DNA of 64,000 nucleotides, from NCBI RefSeq assembly GCF_933775445.1, contig NC_065873.1, positions 6,200,001-6,264,000 on the forward strand. Reading direction: 5' to 3'. Positions within the stretch are counted from its first letter, which is position 1. Each line of letters opens with the position of its first letter. Source of the stretch: Argentina anserina (taxonomy: Eukaryota > Streptophyta > Magnoliopsida > Rosales > Rosaceae). Of the stretch, positions 11,084-23,942 are shown piece after piece. The notes under the pieces are model-generated. The model saw only the letters and a program-made list of their open reading frames with translations. It had not been told where the DNA came from and ran no database searches. The position numbers and the translations under genes are program-made.

Positions 11084-14000
11084 ATTTTGCTTTACGGGTC
11101 GAACCGCTTGCAAACACGCGGATCCGGTCTCAACCCAATCCGAACTCAAGAACAACAACTCAGAAAAATTTTAGCCGTTGTGTTTTTCACAACGTTGAGT
11201 TTCTGGATTTGGGAAGACGAATGGATCGGAAGCGATTGAGACCTTTAAGTCTCTTATTGGATTCATAACCCAAAGGGAATTACTGCTGATTCAAAATTTT
11301 GTTCTATGCTTCCACTCAAAAACTGCAGCAAATTTGGGGAAAAAGCAAAACAGGTTTTTCTTAAAGGTTTTCCGATTTCAATTTAAGCAGATTATATGAA
11401 GTATATATATATATATATATACATAAGAACCCTAGAGCACACCCAATGTGCATATAAGAGTAGCTTAGAAACTTGGATTGTGGTTGGCGTGTGGTTCCTG
11501 TATGGCTGGGAAATTTAATTTTCTATGCAAGTATATACTCTATGGTTGAATTGAATGAATTGAATGATTGCATTCTATGTGTGTACTGTAATTGATGGAC
11601 AATGTATGCAGAAGTTTAAAATCTCCCAATTTTATACATTGTAAAAAAGTTTACAAGGCACAGAGCTTAGTTTTCTTATAAAGATTATCTGGGTAGAAAA
11701 CAAAGTTATAAGCTCAAAATTGGTTTGTGGTTTCCTGTTGGTATAATTGAACATATTGCACAAAACATTCTTCTTTGATATCTGCATGGAATTTTCAAGA
11801 TAACAAACTGAAAAGTTGTGTTCTGTGTTTTTAAATTCATGTTTTATTCTTCCAAAGAAGTGGTTAAAATATGATTTTAGAATACAGACAACAGTAAGCA
11901 TATTTGATGAAAATAAATTCGGATACTTGGAATTAGATCTTTTGTCTAAAGATGTTGATTTGATTCTTTGGATAACATGTTTTTATCTTGTGTGGCTTAT
12001 TGAAAAGAATTACAGAATGTTAAGTAATTGCTCAAAAGTATTGCTTAATGTTGATTAAAGTTATGGATCGAGTTACATGCAAGTATATGACTGTGTTGTT
12101 TTATGGTATTTTTGTTTTTGTTTTATGCTTGTCTTGATTGGCATTGTATGAAAAAACAGAAAACACTGAAAACTAAGAACTCAAAAAAATTTCTTTTGCT
12201 CTTTAGGTAGCACATACCTCACCTTCAACAATGTTTTAATCCTTACTGGGTCAAACTTTAGAGGTTGGAAGGATTCTGTAGAAACCTATATCACCATGAA
12301 TGACAAGATATGCTATTGTTTTCAAGAGGATAGACCTGAAACCCCAGCAGAAGATGATAAAACCACAGTCAAATCTAACTATAAGAAGTGGATGCATTCA
12401 AACATGATGGCTACGAATGTTATTAGGCAGTCTATGTCTAAAAGCATTAGAGGATGCGTGGCTGAGCTGGAATTTGCTACTAATTTTCTGGATGTCGTGT
12501 CAGCTAAGTTCAAGGAGAGTGAGAAAGTTGAGATAACTAGGCTAAACAAGGAATATCATAGCCTGCAATACTCAGGAACTGGAGGACTCAGTGAGCATTT
12601 ATTAAAGTTGATTAATATCAACAATAGGCTTAAAGAGATGATGGTGGGAGTACAAGACACCTTACTGGTGCATCATGCACTGGACACACTCCCAAGCAGT
12701 TTTGACCATCTCAGGACTAGCTATAATGCTCAAAAGGAAAACTGGACTCTAGATGAACTAATAGCCATCTGTTCTGATGAGGAGGAGAGGATTAAGAAGC
12801 AAACCCCAACTATTTACCTACTTGAAAAGCCTAAGAAAAGAAAGTCACATCCACAGAACAAGCTTAAGCCTAACAAGATCATCTCTAAGACATCAGCAAC
12901 CACAGGGCCAAAGGATAACAAACCATTCAGATTCAAGTGTTACTTTTGTAAGAAAGTAGGTCACATGAAAAAGGATTGTACTGGCTATAAGGCTTGGCTA
13001 ACTAAAAATGGTAAGATTATTTCTAATACAGTTTTTTTTAGAAGTTAATCTTGTTAATGTCAATCCAAAATCTTGGTGGATTGATTCCGGGTCACCTATT
13101 CACATAACTAATTCCTTACAGGGGTTCAAAAAGACCAGGACTCCACGAAGTGAGGATGTTAGCTTGCGTGTTGGAAACGGGATGAAGGTGGCAATAAAAG
13201 CTGCAGGATGTCTTAGGCTTGATTTAGGATCTGGAAAATTTCTAGTTTTGAATAATGTTTATTATGTACCTTCCATGAGAAGGAATTTAGTTTCAGTTTC
13301 TCAATTGGTTAAAGCTGGATGTAGTTTTTTGATTGAAAATAAATGAATTCTTATTTTTAGAAATAAAGAGCAAATTGGTTCTGGTGTAATATTGGATGAT
13401 CATATAAAGTTAAATTGTTCAATATCTCAACAAGATATTTCTTTTGTTGAAACAGATAACACTAAAAGTACTAGCACCTTAACTGGTGTTAAGAGAACCA
13501 GGAACAATGAAAAATATGCATATTTATGGCATAGAAAATTAGGCCATGTATCCAAAGAGAGACTGAAACTATTAGTAAGGAACAACATTTTAAACGAATT
13601 AGACTTTTCAGACCTTCATGATTATATTGAATGTTTTAAGGGTAAGATGACAAACAAACGGAAAAAGACTGCAGTAAGAAGTAAAGAGTTGTTGGAACTC
13701 ATACACACTGATATCTGTGGTCCATTTAAACACCAAACTATATGTGGAAACGTGTATTTCATTACATTCATTGATGATTTCTCTAGATACGGTTATGTTT
13801 ATCTACTCTTAGAAAAATCACAGGCACTTAAAGCCTTTCAAATCTATAAGGCTGAGGTAGAGAATCAACTAGAGAGAAAGATCAAAACAGTAAGATCAGA
13901 TAGAGGTGGGGAATTTTATGGAAAATATACAGAAAAATGTCAACAAAATGGTCATTTTGCCTTGTATCTGCAAGAGCATGGAATTGAAGCTCAATATACA

Positions 14001-16340
14001 ACACCCTATAATCCCCAACAAAATGGTGTTGCAGAGAGAAATAATAGAACCCTTCTAAATATGGTTAGGTGTATGATGTGTACTACTAGGTTGCCAAAAT
14101 TCTTATGGAGAGAGGCTTTAAAAACTGCAAATTATATTTGCAACAGAACACCAAGTAAAGCCATAGAGAAAACTTCTTTTGAATTATGGTGTGGTAGAAA
14201 ACCAAGTCTTTTGCATTGTCATGTATGGGGTTGTCAAGCAGAAGCTCGGATTTATAATCCAAAAATGAGCAAGCTTGATGAAAAGTCTGTTAGCTGATAT
14301 TTCATAGGTTATCCAGATAAATCTAAAGATTACAAGCTATATTCTGCTAAACACTCACCCAGAATTTTTGAAACTCATCAAGTAAAATTCATAAATGAGA
14401 AAATTTACAATACAATTTATGAGGATTTATCCTCAGACTTTGAAGAACTTGTGATGGATGAGGATTTAACAAATACATTACCTTTTGATAATGAATTAGC
14501 AGATGACATCATTAGATAAAACCAAGATTCAGATGATCATGAAATTGATCAAGGAATGCAAATTGACAATCCAGAAAACAATATAGTTGTTCATAATCCT
14601 CCCATTGCTGCAATGGCACTTGTAGCAGAACCTAATCTAATTCCACAACCTCCACAACCTCAAAATAATCCAATTCCAGCTCTTCCTCAAAATCATATGC
14701 TTAGAAGATCCGAAAGAGCTAGAAAAGCAAAATTTGGGGGGGGGGGGAATTGTCCTTACATTGTCAGTTATCTAACTGAGGCAGACGTAGTAGAAGATTG
14801 TGTAGAAGACAATGATCCAACAAATTTTGTTCAAGCTACAGAATGTGTTGAGTCAGAGAAGTGGCAAGAAGCTATGCAATCTGAAATTGAGTCAATGGAG
14901 AAAAATGGAGTTTGGGAATTAGTTGAAGCTGATCCAAGTTAAAAAGCAATTGGCTGCAAGTGGGTTTACAAAACCAAGAAAGATGCAACAGGAAACAATG
15001 AAAGACACAAGGCAATGTTAGTTGCAAAGGAGTTACGCAGAAAGAAGGCATAGACTACACTGAGACTTTTTCTCCAGTTTCTTGTAAAGATTCTTTTAGG
15101 ATTATTATGGCGTTAGTTGCACACTATGATATGGAGCTACACCAAATGGATGTCAATACAGCTTTCTTAAATGGAGAGCTTGATGAAGTGATCTACATGA
15201 AACAACCAGACGGATTTATTGAAGCAGGGAATGAGAATTTGGTCTGCAAGCTGAAGAAATCAATTTATGGACTCAAGCAAGCTTCCAGGCAGTGGTACAA
15301 GAAATTTGACTCAGTGATTTCCTCTTTTGGATTCACTGAAAATCTAAGTGATGAGTGTGTTTATTTAAAAATAGTTGGAGATCAATTTATTTTATTAGTA
15401 CTATATGTTGATGATATACTTTTGGCTAGCAACAATCTAAAACTGCTAAAAGATACCAAAAGCTTTATGTTAAAGAATTTTGACATGAAAGATCTAGGTG
15501 AAGCATCATATGTACTAGGGATTGAGATTAAAAGAGATAGAGCACAAAAACTGTTGGGATTGTCCCAAGAAAATACATTTCTAAAGTTCTGAAGAGATTT
15601 AGTATGGAACAGTGCTCTGGAGGAGAAGTTCCAATGTCTAAAGGTGACAAGCTCACAAAAGGTTAACAGCCACAAACTGAAACTGAGAAGGAGAACATGA
15701 AGTCAAAGCCTTATGCAAGATTAGTTAGAAGCCTCATGTATGCTCAAGTTTGCACAAGACCTGACTTAGCTTTTGCAGTTGGGATGTTATCAAGGTTTCA
15801 ATCTAATCCAGGTTATGAACACTGGGTTGCAGGGAAAAAGGTGTTGAGGTATCTACAGAAGACAAAGAATCACATGCTAGTTTACAGACAAGTCAAGGAT
15901 TTGAAGGTTGTTGGATTTTCAGATTATGATTTTGCAGGGAATTACCCTGATTCAAAGAAGTCCACTTGTGGATACATGTACATGCTAGCAGGAGGAGCTC
16001 TTGCTTGGAAAACCATGAAGCATGCATGGATCACAACCTCAACCATGCAAGCTGAGTACATAGCAGTATATGAAGCAGTGTGTGAAGGGGTATGTATAAG
16101 GAATTTTCTACAGCAGACTCAAGTACTCAGTCACATTGTGGAAGACGAATTGGAAGTTTTTTGTGACAATGAAGCAGCTGTGTACTTCTGCAAGAACAAT
16201 AAGAGATCTAGCAATTCCAAGCATATAGATTTAAAGTATTATAGTGTTAGGGAGAGGGTTAAAAGGGGTGAGTTAGTGGTTCTAAGTATAGATACAAACT
16301 CACAACTAGCTAATCCTTTCACAAAAGCATTACCAGTTAA

Positions 16341-19257
16341 TGTAATAACCCTAAATTTCAGTACATTATTTGAATTAATTTGAGTGCTATAAAGACATGA
16401 ATTTCAGTTTAAATGAATTTGATTTGTTTGCAAACGTTACGAAACAGAAACGGAAACGTTTAATAAGGAAACGTTACGTTTCCGAACGAATTTATCGACT
16501 TTTATTTCGTCGCTCGGTTGCGAAAACTTCCTTCACGAAAGTTGTAGAGCTCGTCGATACGAGTTCGTGGATATGTGACGCGTTCTAATCGGACGACGTA
16601 CGTAAAAGTTATTAACGACGGAAGTTAGTTTCCGATTTTGGGAGGGGGTATAAAAGGAAATGTTATCAGTTAGGGTTCCCATAATTGGAAACCCTTTCAT
16701 TTCTCTCTCACCCCGCCTCCCTCAGTTCTCTCTCCCTCTCGACCCCGAGCTCACTCCCATCTCCCTCTCCCTCTCGACCCGAACTCTCTCTCTCTCTCTC
16801 CCTCGCACCCTCCCTCTCCTCACCGACGGCAGCTGCGCCTCATCGCCGTCCCCTGGGCATCACGAGACCCCTGCTACCACCTCTAGCACGCCGTGCCTCT
16901 TTCCGCCGCCAAGGAGCCACAACGAAGAGGGAAGCTCCTGCACGAAGCTCTTCACCGATTCAAGCATTCCCGACGCGTTTTGGACTCCGATCTAGGTAAG
17001 AAGGCATTTGATTCTTGGTTGTGATGTTTTTGTGATGTTTTTGGATGAATTGGGAGGTTGTTGGTGGAGATCGGAGAGAGAGGTGGAAGGAGGGTTACCG
17101 CCGCCTAGAGGCGGCGCGTGGAGGAGCTTGGGAGGAGTAGGAGGCGGCCTAGGACCGGAGAGAGGAAGAGGGGAGAAAGGAGGAGGGTTTTGGGGTGGTG
17201 GTGACATCACACGCGCCGGTTTTGGGCTCGGCGCGTGGGCCCCACACGCTGCCTGCCGGAGGTGGAGCGTGTACCCCACGCGCCGCCACGTGCAGTGGTG
17301 TGACAGTGTTTCCGATAGGGGTATTTTGGTAATTTACTTAAATGTAAATGTAAATTTTATTTACTACGGTAAATGTAATTAAATTTTACCTTCGGTAAAT
17401 GTAAATATTAATTACTTTCAGTAAATGTAAAAAGTAATTTGTAAAAGGTAATTAGTAAATTTTATTTACTGAGATTGTATTTACATTTAAATAGTACGTA
17501 TACGTACAAAAATACGTATTAATATTTATACGTACAGAAATACGTATATAATATTTATACGTACAGAAATACGTATATAATATTTATACGTAAAGAAATA
17601 CGTATATAATATTTATACGTACAGAAATACATATATAATTTTTATACGTACAGAAATACGTATTAATATTTATACGTACAGAAATACGTATATAATATTT
17701 ATACGTACAGAAATATGTATATAGTATTTATACGTACAGAAATATGTATATAATATTCATACGTACATAAATACGTATTAATTGTATATTTGTACAGTAA
17801 CCGTGAATAGTTACACTGAACAATAATTTCGTAAAACCGGAAATTGCTGAACAGTAACCGATTATTACTGTTTCGGCATTTAAAGGTTTACGAAACGATT
17901 CTAAATTCTTTTCTTATCTTTTCAAGGTGATCGTTAAATCAAGGAAATGAATTATCTTAGGAAATTGTGGGATTACGCTCAAGTCAATAAGGTGAGTAAA
18001 ATCTCACATATTTACGAATCTACCCTCGCGGTGATTCAAGATTTTGCAAGAGTATTTAATAATGAATTACAACATGTATACAATTTAGTGGATTACATAT
18101 ATACTGTATAATGGTAATAAGTACATATATATATAATTCATTATATTATATACTGTTATTAATTCATTAGAAATGGTCATTTCGATGACAGAAGTTTGTG
18201 TATTGAGCATGTGTGGTGAAATATGACATGTATAAGATATAGTGGACTATATATGTATTGTATAAATGGTAAATAAGTACGAATATATATAGTTTGCTAT
18301 ATAATATACTGTTATGATTTTATTGTGATTATATTGAGCATGTGATTTGAATTGTACAATATGATGTGAGATTATTGTACGTGATTTTTAACATTGAGAC
18401 TGTTAAAATGTGAATTGTCTTCGGACCTGATTTTTGGTACAATATGATGTGAGATTATTGTACGTGTTTGGCAAGTCGAAACCTAGCCTTTGGCCGGGCG
18501 AAAGTTACGATACAGTTAGAGCTCTAGTCTGTCTGCCTTAGTACTGCATGTGAGGTAACGGGTGGTTATCTGCTCATGGGTACTCAGATTGTTTGGATGT
18601 TGGGTAGCGGGTGGCTATCCAATATCGGCGGTGTATTACGAGAGGGGTAACAGATGTGTACCAGCGTTCTTGGTACCCGTATCATAAATGCATTGGGTAA
18701 CCAGACGGGTTACTTAATTTTCTCATGAGCGTTTCATTTCATATTTCTTTGGGACAACCAGATGGGCTGTCCATTGACTCATGAGGGCATTTATATTTGT
18801 TGTTTTGTGATCTTTCGTATATTTTGGTATGCGGATTGTATTTTGATTTTACTCATACGAGCTATAAGCTTACCGGGTTTGTGTTTACAATCCCGGTGCA
18901 CCAATTCGATGGTGTAGGGGATAATTCCGCAGGTGCTGATTAGTGGAGGTTGAGTGACGACTACAGAGGCTTGAAGTCGTTCGTATCCTACTGTGGTGAG
19001 GTTTTAGCGTGGATTTGTGTGCGAGAATTTGTGTAATTTTATTTGTGAGATTTGTGAGTGATTTGTGAGGATTATTACATTTCCATTTTATGTATGGATT
19101 ATAAATTTGGGTTGTAATAATTGGTTGTCTGAGTTGTATTGAGAAATCAGAATTGATCAGCTGATACACTTAATAATTTCGATTTATTTGAGATTATTTT
19201 GTGTTTAACGACTTTAGAATTTTGAGTTTTTAAGCTCGAAATTTTGGGGTCGTTACA
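16341..19257 (+). mobile_element. Solo LTR of a long-LTR Gypsy element, nested in Copia-1
   Basis: Starts TGTAATAACC and ends GTCGTTACA, with TSD GTTAA at 16336-16340 and 19258-19262. At 2917 bp it is one LTR homologous to the LTRs at 20823, 27250 and 33411; no internal region is left, as expected after LTR-LTR recombination. It contains the TACGTA array, a pyrimidine-rich leader and splice-like signals. Confidence 0.93.
17485..17790. repeat. TACGTA tandem array (about 10 units of 28-29 bp)
   Basis: Units of the form ATTTATACGTACAGAAATACG plus a variable AT tail. Each unit holds two TACGT palindromic cores. It lies within the solo LTR. Confidence 0.9.
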
Positions 19258-19929
19258 GTTAAAGTGTTCAAGAAAAACATAGAGAGCATAGACATTTTGC
19301 CTAACTTAGATGCTTGAGGTCAGTAGGAGCTAAGTCCAGTAGGAGCAAACTAAAATTTACAAGTTTTGAGTTCTTGTTTTAATTATCCTTATGATAACAG
19401 TTTTCTTTGTTTTAAATAAAGTCTTGAGGTATTTCAGAATTGTTATGTCATGCTGCAGCTTTACATTAGTTTCTGAAAAACTTACACAAATAAGTTACAG
19501 TTGTATATATACTTGCATATCAGATGACTTTAATCATGTCTAGCATGATGATATGGTTCAAGCAAGTTATAAAGTCATTGGTGTCCAGTTTATTGTTTTA
19601 AGTTCTGGTTTTAGAACATACGGTAGGACTTGATGTATATATATTCTATACTTGTTAATACACATTATATATATATATATATATATATCTCAATACTGAG
19701 GTTTTGGACATATGTATTTTGCAGGAGCTTATGTTGTAACAAAGAAACTCTGCATTTTTGTTAAAGTGTAACTCGTTTCTTGTTCTGCATAAGTAACTGC
19801 AAGGTGGCCATGTTGTGATGTGATTTTTGATTCAATTATTTCTGGCGCGCACTACAGTAGGTAGTATAGTTTCTGACATTACAGGAACTTGATTTTCATA
19901 AACCGGAAGTGATTGTCCAAGTGGGAGAT

Positions 19930-20433
19930 TGTTAGATCAATTTTGGACATATCACATATTATATGATTATCATGTTTAATGTCATAATCTATTTCTACAT
20001 GGAAACAAAGATAGTATCAAATCTAGTTCCTAATGATTTCGTGTATTATATCATTATGGTAAGGAATCCTAATTTAAGTCTAGAAGCAAGACTACAAATC
20101 AGTATTGAATCAGGAATCTAAATAAGATGACTTAACTTACATGATGTCTTTAATAGAATGACTCTTAAGGGTTAAAGATTCTCTATATATAGATGGTAAA
20201 CGTCCATGTTATCACTACGAGTTATTTGCGTGAGTTTCTGTCCATTGAGAAAGCAGAGAGTAGTGACTAACAGAAGACCTTGCCTAACACCTTGTGACTT
20301 CAGATTAAGGCACAATGGATCACGGTGTCGTCGTTCATGAAGATGGTAAGTTAATCTCATTCACTAAGTTAACGATTAGTTGTTATGCATATGATTTTTG
20401 GTTTTGTACTCATATCATGTAATTTAATTTACA
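19930..20433 (+). repeat. Copia-1 3' LTR
   Basis: 504 bp, about 98% like the 5' LTR by eye; the purine tract lies directly upstream and TSD GTTTC directly downstream. Confidence 0.93.
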
Positions 20434-20438
20434 GTTTC

Positions 20439-20822
20439 GGCCTTGACAGATTGTCAACTAGAAAAATATGAGAATGATATAACAATCATGATCAGAAAAG
20501 TACTCTGCTCTCTTCTTCAGAAATGCTACCGCTCCCCTCCCATTTCTGCTCAGTCAGCCATTCCACACATTCGTTGTATACGCACATTGAACTTATTTAT
20601 TTCCAGACCTACCTTTGCATATCATTGCAATGCCACATTGCCATCCTCGATCACTTTCGAAATCAAGTCAAAGATTAACATGCATAGCGCCACGCACAAG
20701 CTCACATTTAACTTCCGTGAATGGAAAGCTCCTGGAAACCCTTTAATCCATTGATGCAAGATTCAATATGCGAACATTATCTCAGATAATATGAGTTAAA
20801 GGCAGTTTTGTAGCTTTATATA
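20439..20822. other. Host DNA between Copia-1 and the non-autonomous Gypsy element
   Basis: About 380 bp. A 103-codon open frame is present, but it has no recognisable domain and I do not call a gene. It ends in the ATATA target site at 20818-20822. Confidence 0.4.
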
Positions 20823-23800
20823 TGTAATAACCCCAATTTTACGAACAATATTAGTTTGATTCGAACTCTATAAAATTTCGAATTTTAATTAGAATGAATG
20901 TGTTTGGTTGCGATGTTATTAAACGAGAAACGGAAACGTTCTCGGAACGTTTAAATTCTAAAAACGTTACATTTCCGTAACGTTTATATCGACGTTTATT
21001 CCGTCGATCTGTTGCGAAAACTTCATTCACGAAAGTTGTAGAGCGCGTCGATACGAGTTCGTGGATATGTGACGCGTTCTAATCGGACGACGTACGTAAA
21101 AGTTATTAACGATCGAAGTTGTTTCCGATTTTGGAAACAAGTATATAAGGACATTTTGGAGATTAGGGTTTCCATAATTAGAAAACCCTATCTCTCTTCA
21201 CTTCCGCCTCCCTCCTTCCTTTCCCCCTCTCTCTCTCTCGGATCTCTCTCTTCTCTTTCTCCTTCTTCTTCCTTCCCGAGTTTCCTTCCTCTCATCTCTC
21301 TCTCTCGGTTCCTTCTCCTCCCTCTCCCTCTCGACCCCGAGCTCCTCCCTCACCCTCTAGACTCGCAACCCTCTCTTCTTCTCTCTCTCCCGACTCTCCC
21401 TACCCTTTGAAACTCTCACCGATCCGCCGCCTTCCGAGCAACGTGGCCCTCACCGCCGGCCTAGGAGGCACCGCGCCTACCCCTGCAAGCAACCCCAAGG
21501 AGGACGCACCCACTCGAGTCGTGCCGGAGCTCCACGGATCGCTCCAAGTTTCTGCGTTCTCCACCACCGTGTCAAGCCGAACTCCGGTGGTTTTCGAGCT
21601 CCGATCGAGGTGAGGATAGCCTAGGTTTGTTGATGAGATGTTGTTGTTGAATTTTGGTGTGTTGTTGTGATGTTTTGGTGGAGATCGGAGGTCGGAGAGG
21701 ATGGAGGGGTACCGCCGCCTTAGGCGGCGCGTGTGAGGAAGTGGGAGGGTCTAGGGGCGGCGTGAGGCCGTGGCGGAGAAGAGGGGAGAAAAAGGGAGAG
21801 AAATGGGGCGGCGGTGGCGTGTTACGCGCCGTCCCTGGGCTCGGCGCGTGTGCCCCACGCGCGGCCTGCCGGCGGGTGGCGCGTGTACCCCACGCGCCGC
21901 CACGTGCGGTGGTGCGACAGTGTTTTCCGATAGGGGTATTTTGGTAATTTACTGAAATGTAAATGTAAATTTTATTTACTACGGTAAATGTAATTAATTT
22001 TTACCTTCGGTAAATGTAATTATAAATTACTTTCAGTAAATGTAAAAAGTAATTTGTAAAAGGGTAATTTCGTAAATTTTATTTACTGAGATTGTATTTA
22101 CATTTAAATCGTACGTATACGTACAGAAATACGTATTAATATTTATACGTACAGAAATACGTATTAATATTTATACGTACAGAAATACGTATTAATATTT
22201 ATACGTACAGAATTACGTATTATTATTTATACGTACAGAAATACGTATTTAATATTTATACGTACAGAAATACGTATTTAATATTTATACGTACAGAAAT
22301 ACGTACATAATAATTATACGTACAGAAATACGTATATATTATTTATACGTACAGAAATACGTATATAGTATTTATACGTACAGAAATACGTATAAATCGT
22401 ATATTTGTACAGTAACCGTGAATAGTGAACAGTAATTTCGTATAAACCAAAATTGCTGAACAGTAACAGTATATTACTGTTTTGGCATTTAAAGGTTTAC
22501 GAAGCGATTCTAAATGCTTGTTTTATCTTTTTAAGGTGATCGCTAAATCGAGGAAAGGGATTATTATCGGAAATTGAGGAATTACGCTCAAGTCAATAAG
22601 GTGAGTAAAATCTCACTGAATTACGAATCTACCCTCGTGGTGATTCAACATTTTTGCAAGTGTGTTTATTTAATGAATTACAACATGTATATAACTTAGT
22701 GGACTACGTATATATAGTATAATGGTAATAAATACATATATATATATAGTTCATTAAATTACATACTGTTATTAATTCATTAAAAATAGTCATCTCGGTG
22801 ACAGAAAAATTGTGCATGTGTGATTTTAATGGTACGATATGATGTGAGATTATCGTACGTAATTTTCAGGTGTTTATGAAATATGACATGTATAGGATAT
22901 AGTGGACTATGTATATATTGTATAAATGGTAAATAAGTACGAATATATATAGTTTGCTATATAATATACTGTTATGATTTTTATTGTGGATATATCATGA
23001 AAGTTTTAAAACGTACAATATGATGAGTGATTATTGTACATGATTTTATCACGAAAAATGTGAACTATTGTGATTTGTCTTCGGACGTGATGTGTGGTAC
23101 AATATGATGTGAGATTATTGTACATGTGATTTTATCACGGAAAATGTGAAATATTGTGATTTGTCTTCGGACGTGATGTGTGGTACAATATGATGTGAGA
23201 TTATTGTACATGTGAGGCAAGTCGGAACCTAGCCTTTGGCCGGGCGAAAGTTACGATACAGTTAGAGCTCTAGTCTGTCTGCCATAGTACTGCATGAGGT
23301 AACGGGTGGTTATCTGATCATGGGTACTCAGCTTGTTTTGGATGTTGGGTGGCGGGTGGTTACCCAACATCAGCGGTATACTAAGTGAGGGGTAACAGAT
23401 GTGTACCAGCGCTCATTAGTTACCATTTTGTGAAAGTATTAGAGTAACCAGATGGGTTGCTCGTTTTCTCATGATTTTCATTATACTGTGTTGATGTGGA
23501 GTTGTGTCTTTTATGAGACGAGAGTTATTTTCATATTTTACTCATACGAGCTGTAAAGCTTACCGGGTTTGTGTTGCAATCCCGGTGCACCAATTTCAAT
23601 GGTGTAGGGGATACTTCCGCAGGTGCTGAGTAGTAGTGATTGAGTGACGACTCCGAAGACTCGAAGTCGATCGCATCCAGTCGTGGTGAGGTTCCAGCGT
23701 GGATTTTGTGTGAGAGTTGGTGTGATTTTATTTGTGAGGTTGTTGTGAGGATTATACAATTCCATTGGTTATATGTTGAATTATCATTTGGGTTTGTAAT

Positions 23801-23942
23801 AATCGGCTTGACTGAGTTATATTTTAAACTCAGATGTGAACCGCTGCGACATTAAAATGATTTCGATTTCATTGAGATTATTTTTGTGTTTAACGATTTT
23901 AAGATTTTGAGTTTTGAAGCTCGAAATTTTGGGGTCGTTACA
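20823..23942 (+). repeat. 5' LTR, non-autonomous Gypsy element
   Basis: TGTAATAACC...GTTACA. In order: TATATAAGG promoter-like box near 21142, pyrimidine-rich leader, GC-rich hairpin (7-bp arms at 21713-21719 and 21723-21729), TACGTA array, and splice-like signals (donors at 21610 and 22601, acceptors ending at 22535 and 23622). Confidence 0.92.
22110..22400. repeat. TACGTA tandem array (about 10 units), 5' LTR
   Basis: Units of 28-29 bp with the core ATACGTACAGAAATACGTAT. The copy in the other LTR is at 28537-28827. Confidence 0.9.

Larger units (their letters stand above)
12230..19317 (+). pseudogene. Copia-1 gag-pol polyprotein, broken
   Basis: Order is that of Ty1/copia: gag, CCHC knuckle (CYFCKKVGHMKKDC), protease (WWIDSGSPIHIT), pre-integrase zinc region (LWHRKLGH), integrase core (HTDICGPF, FITFIDDFSRYG), reverse transcriptase (MDVNTAFLNGEL, LYVDDILLAS) and RNase H (AEYIAV, FCDNEAAVYF). 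Lesions seen: a frameshift in a T-run near 13035, TGA at 13344 and 14295, TAA near 14516 and 14941, more breaks near 15590 and 15664, and the solo LTR insertion at 16341-19257; the last pol codons resume after it and end at 19317. There is no ATG at the start of the gag homology: in the matching place an ATG is followed at once by a stop. Confidence 0.9.
10420..20433 (+). mobile_element. Copia-1: LTR retrotransposon, bounded, with nested solo LTR
   Basis: Bounded by 504-bp LTRs that begin TGTTAG and end TTTACA, with 5-bp TSD GTTTC at 10415-10419 and 20434-20438. A primer-binding site complementary to initiator tRNA-Met (TGGTATCAGAGC) is at 10926-10937, and a purine tract AAGTGGGAGAT lies just before the 3' LTR. 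The LTRs differ at roughly ten positions, so the insertion is moderately old. A 2.9-kb Gypsy solo LTR sits near the 3' end of pol. It shares LTR length and coding organisation with Copia-2. Confidence 0.95.

Noticed and set aside
17485..17790. Possible CRISPR-like or centromeric array
   Set aside because: Units are directly adjacent without unique spacers and lie inside an LTR in a plant genome.
20443..20754. 103-codon plus-strand open frame between two elements
   Set aside because: No recognisable domain, no gene-like context and low-complexity flanks; too weak to call.
21069..21947. Several open frames in the long LTRs, repeated exactly at 27496-28374
   Set aside because: They lie in pyrimidine-rich or GC-rich leader DNA, several start at non-ATG codons, and they recur only because the LTR is duplicated.
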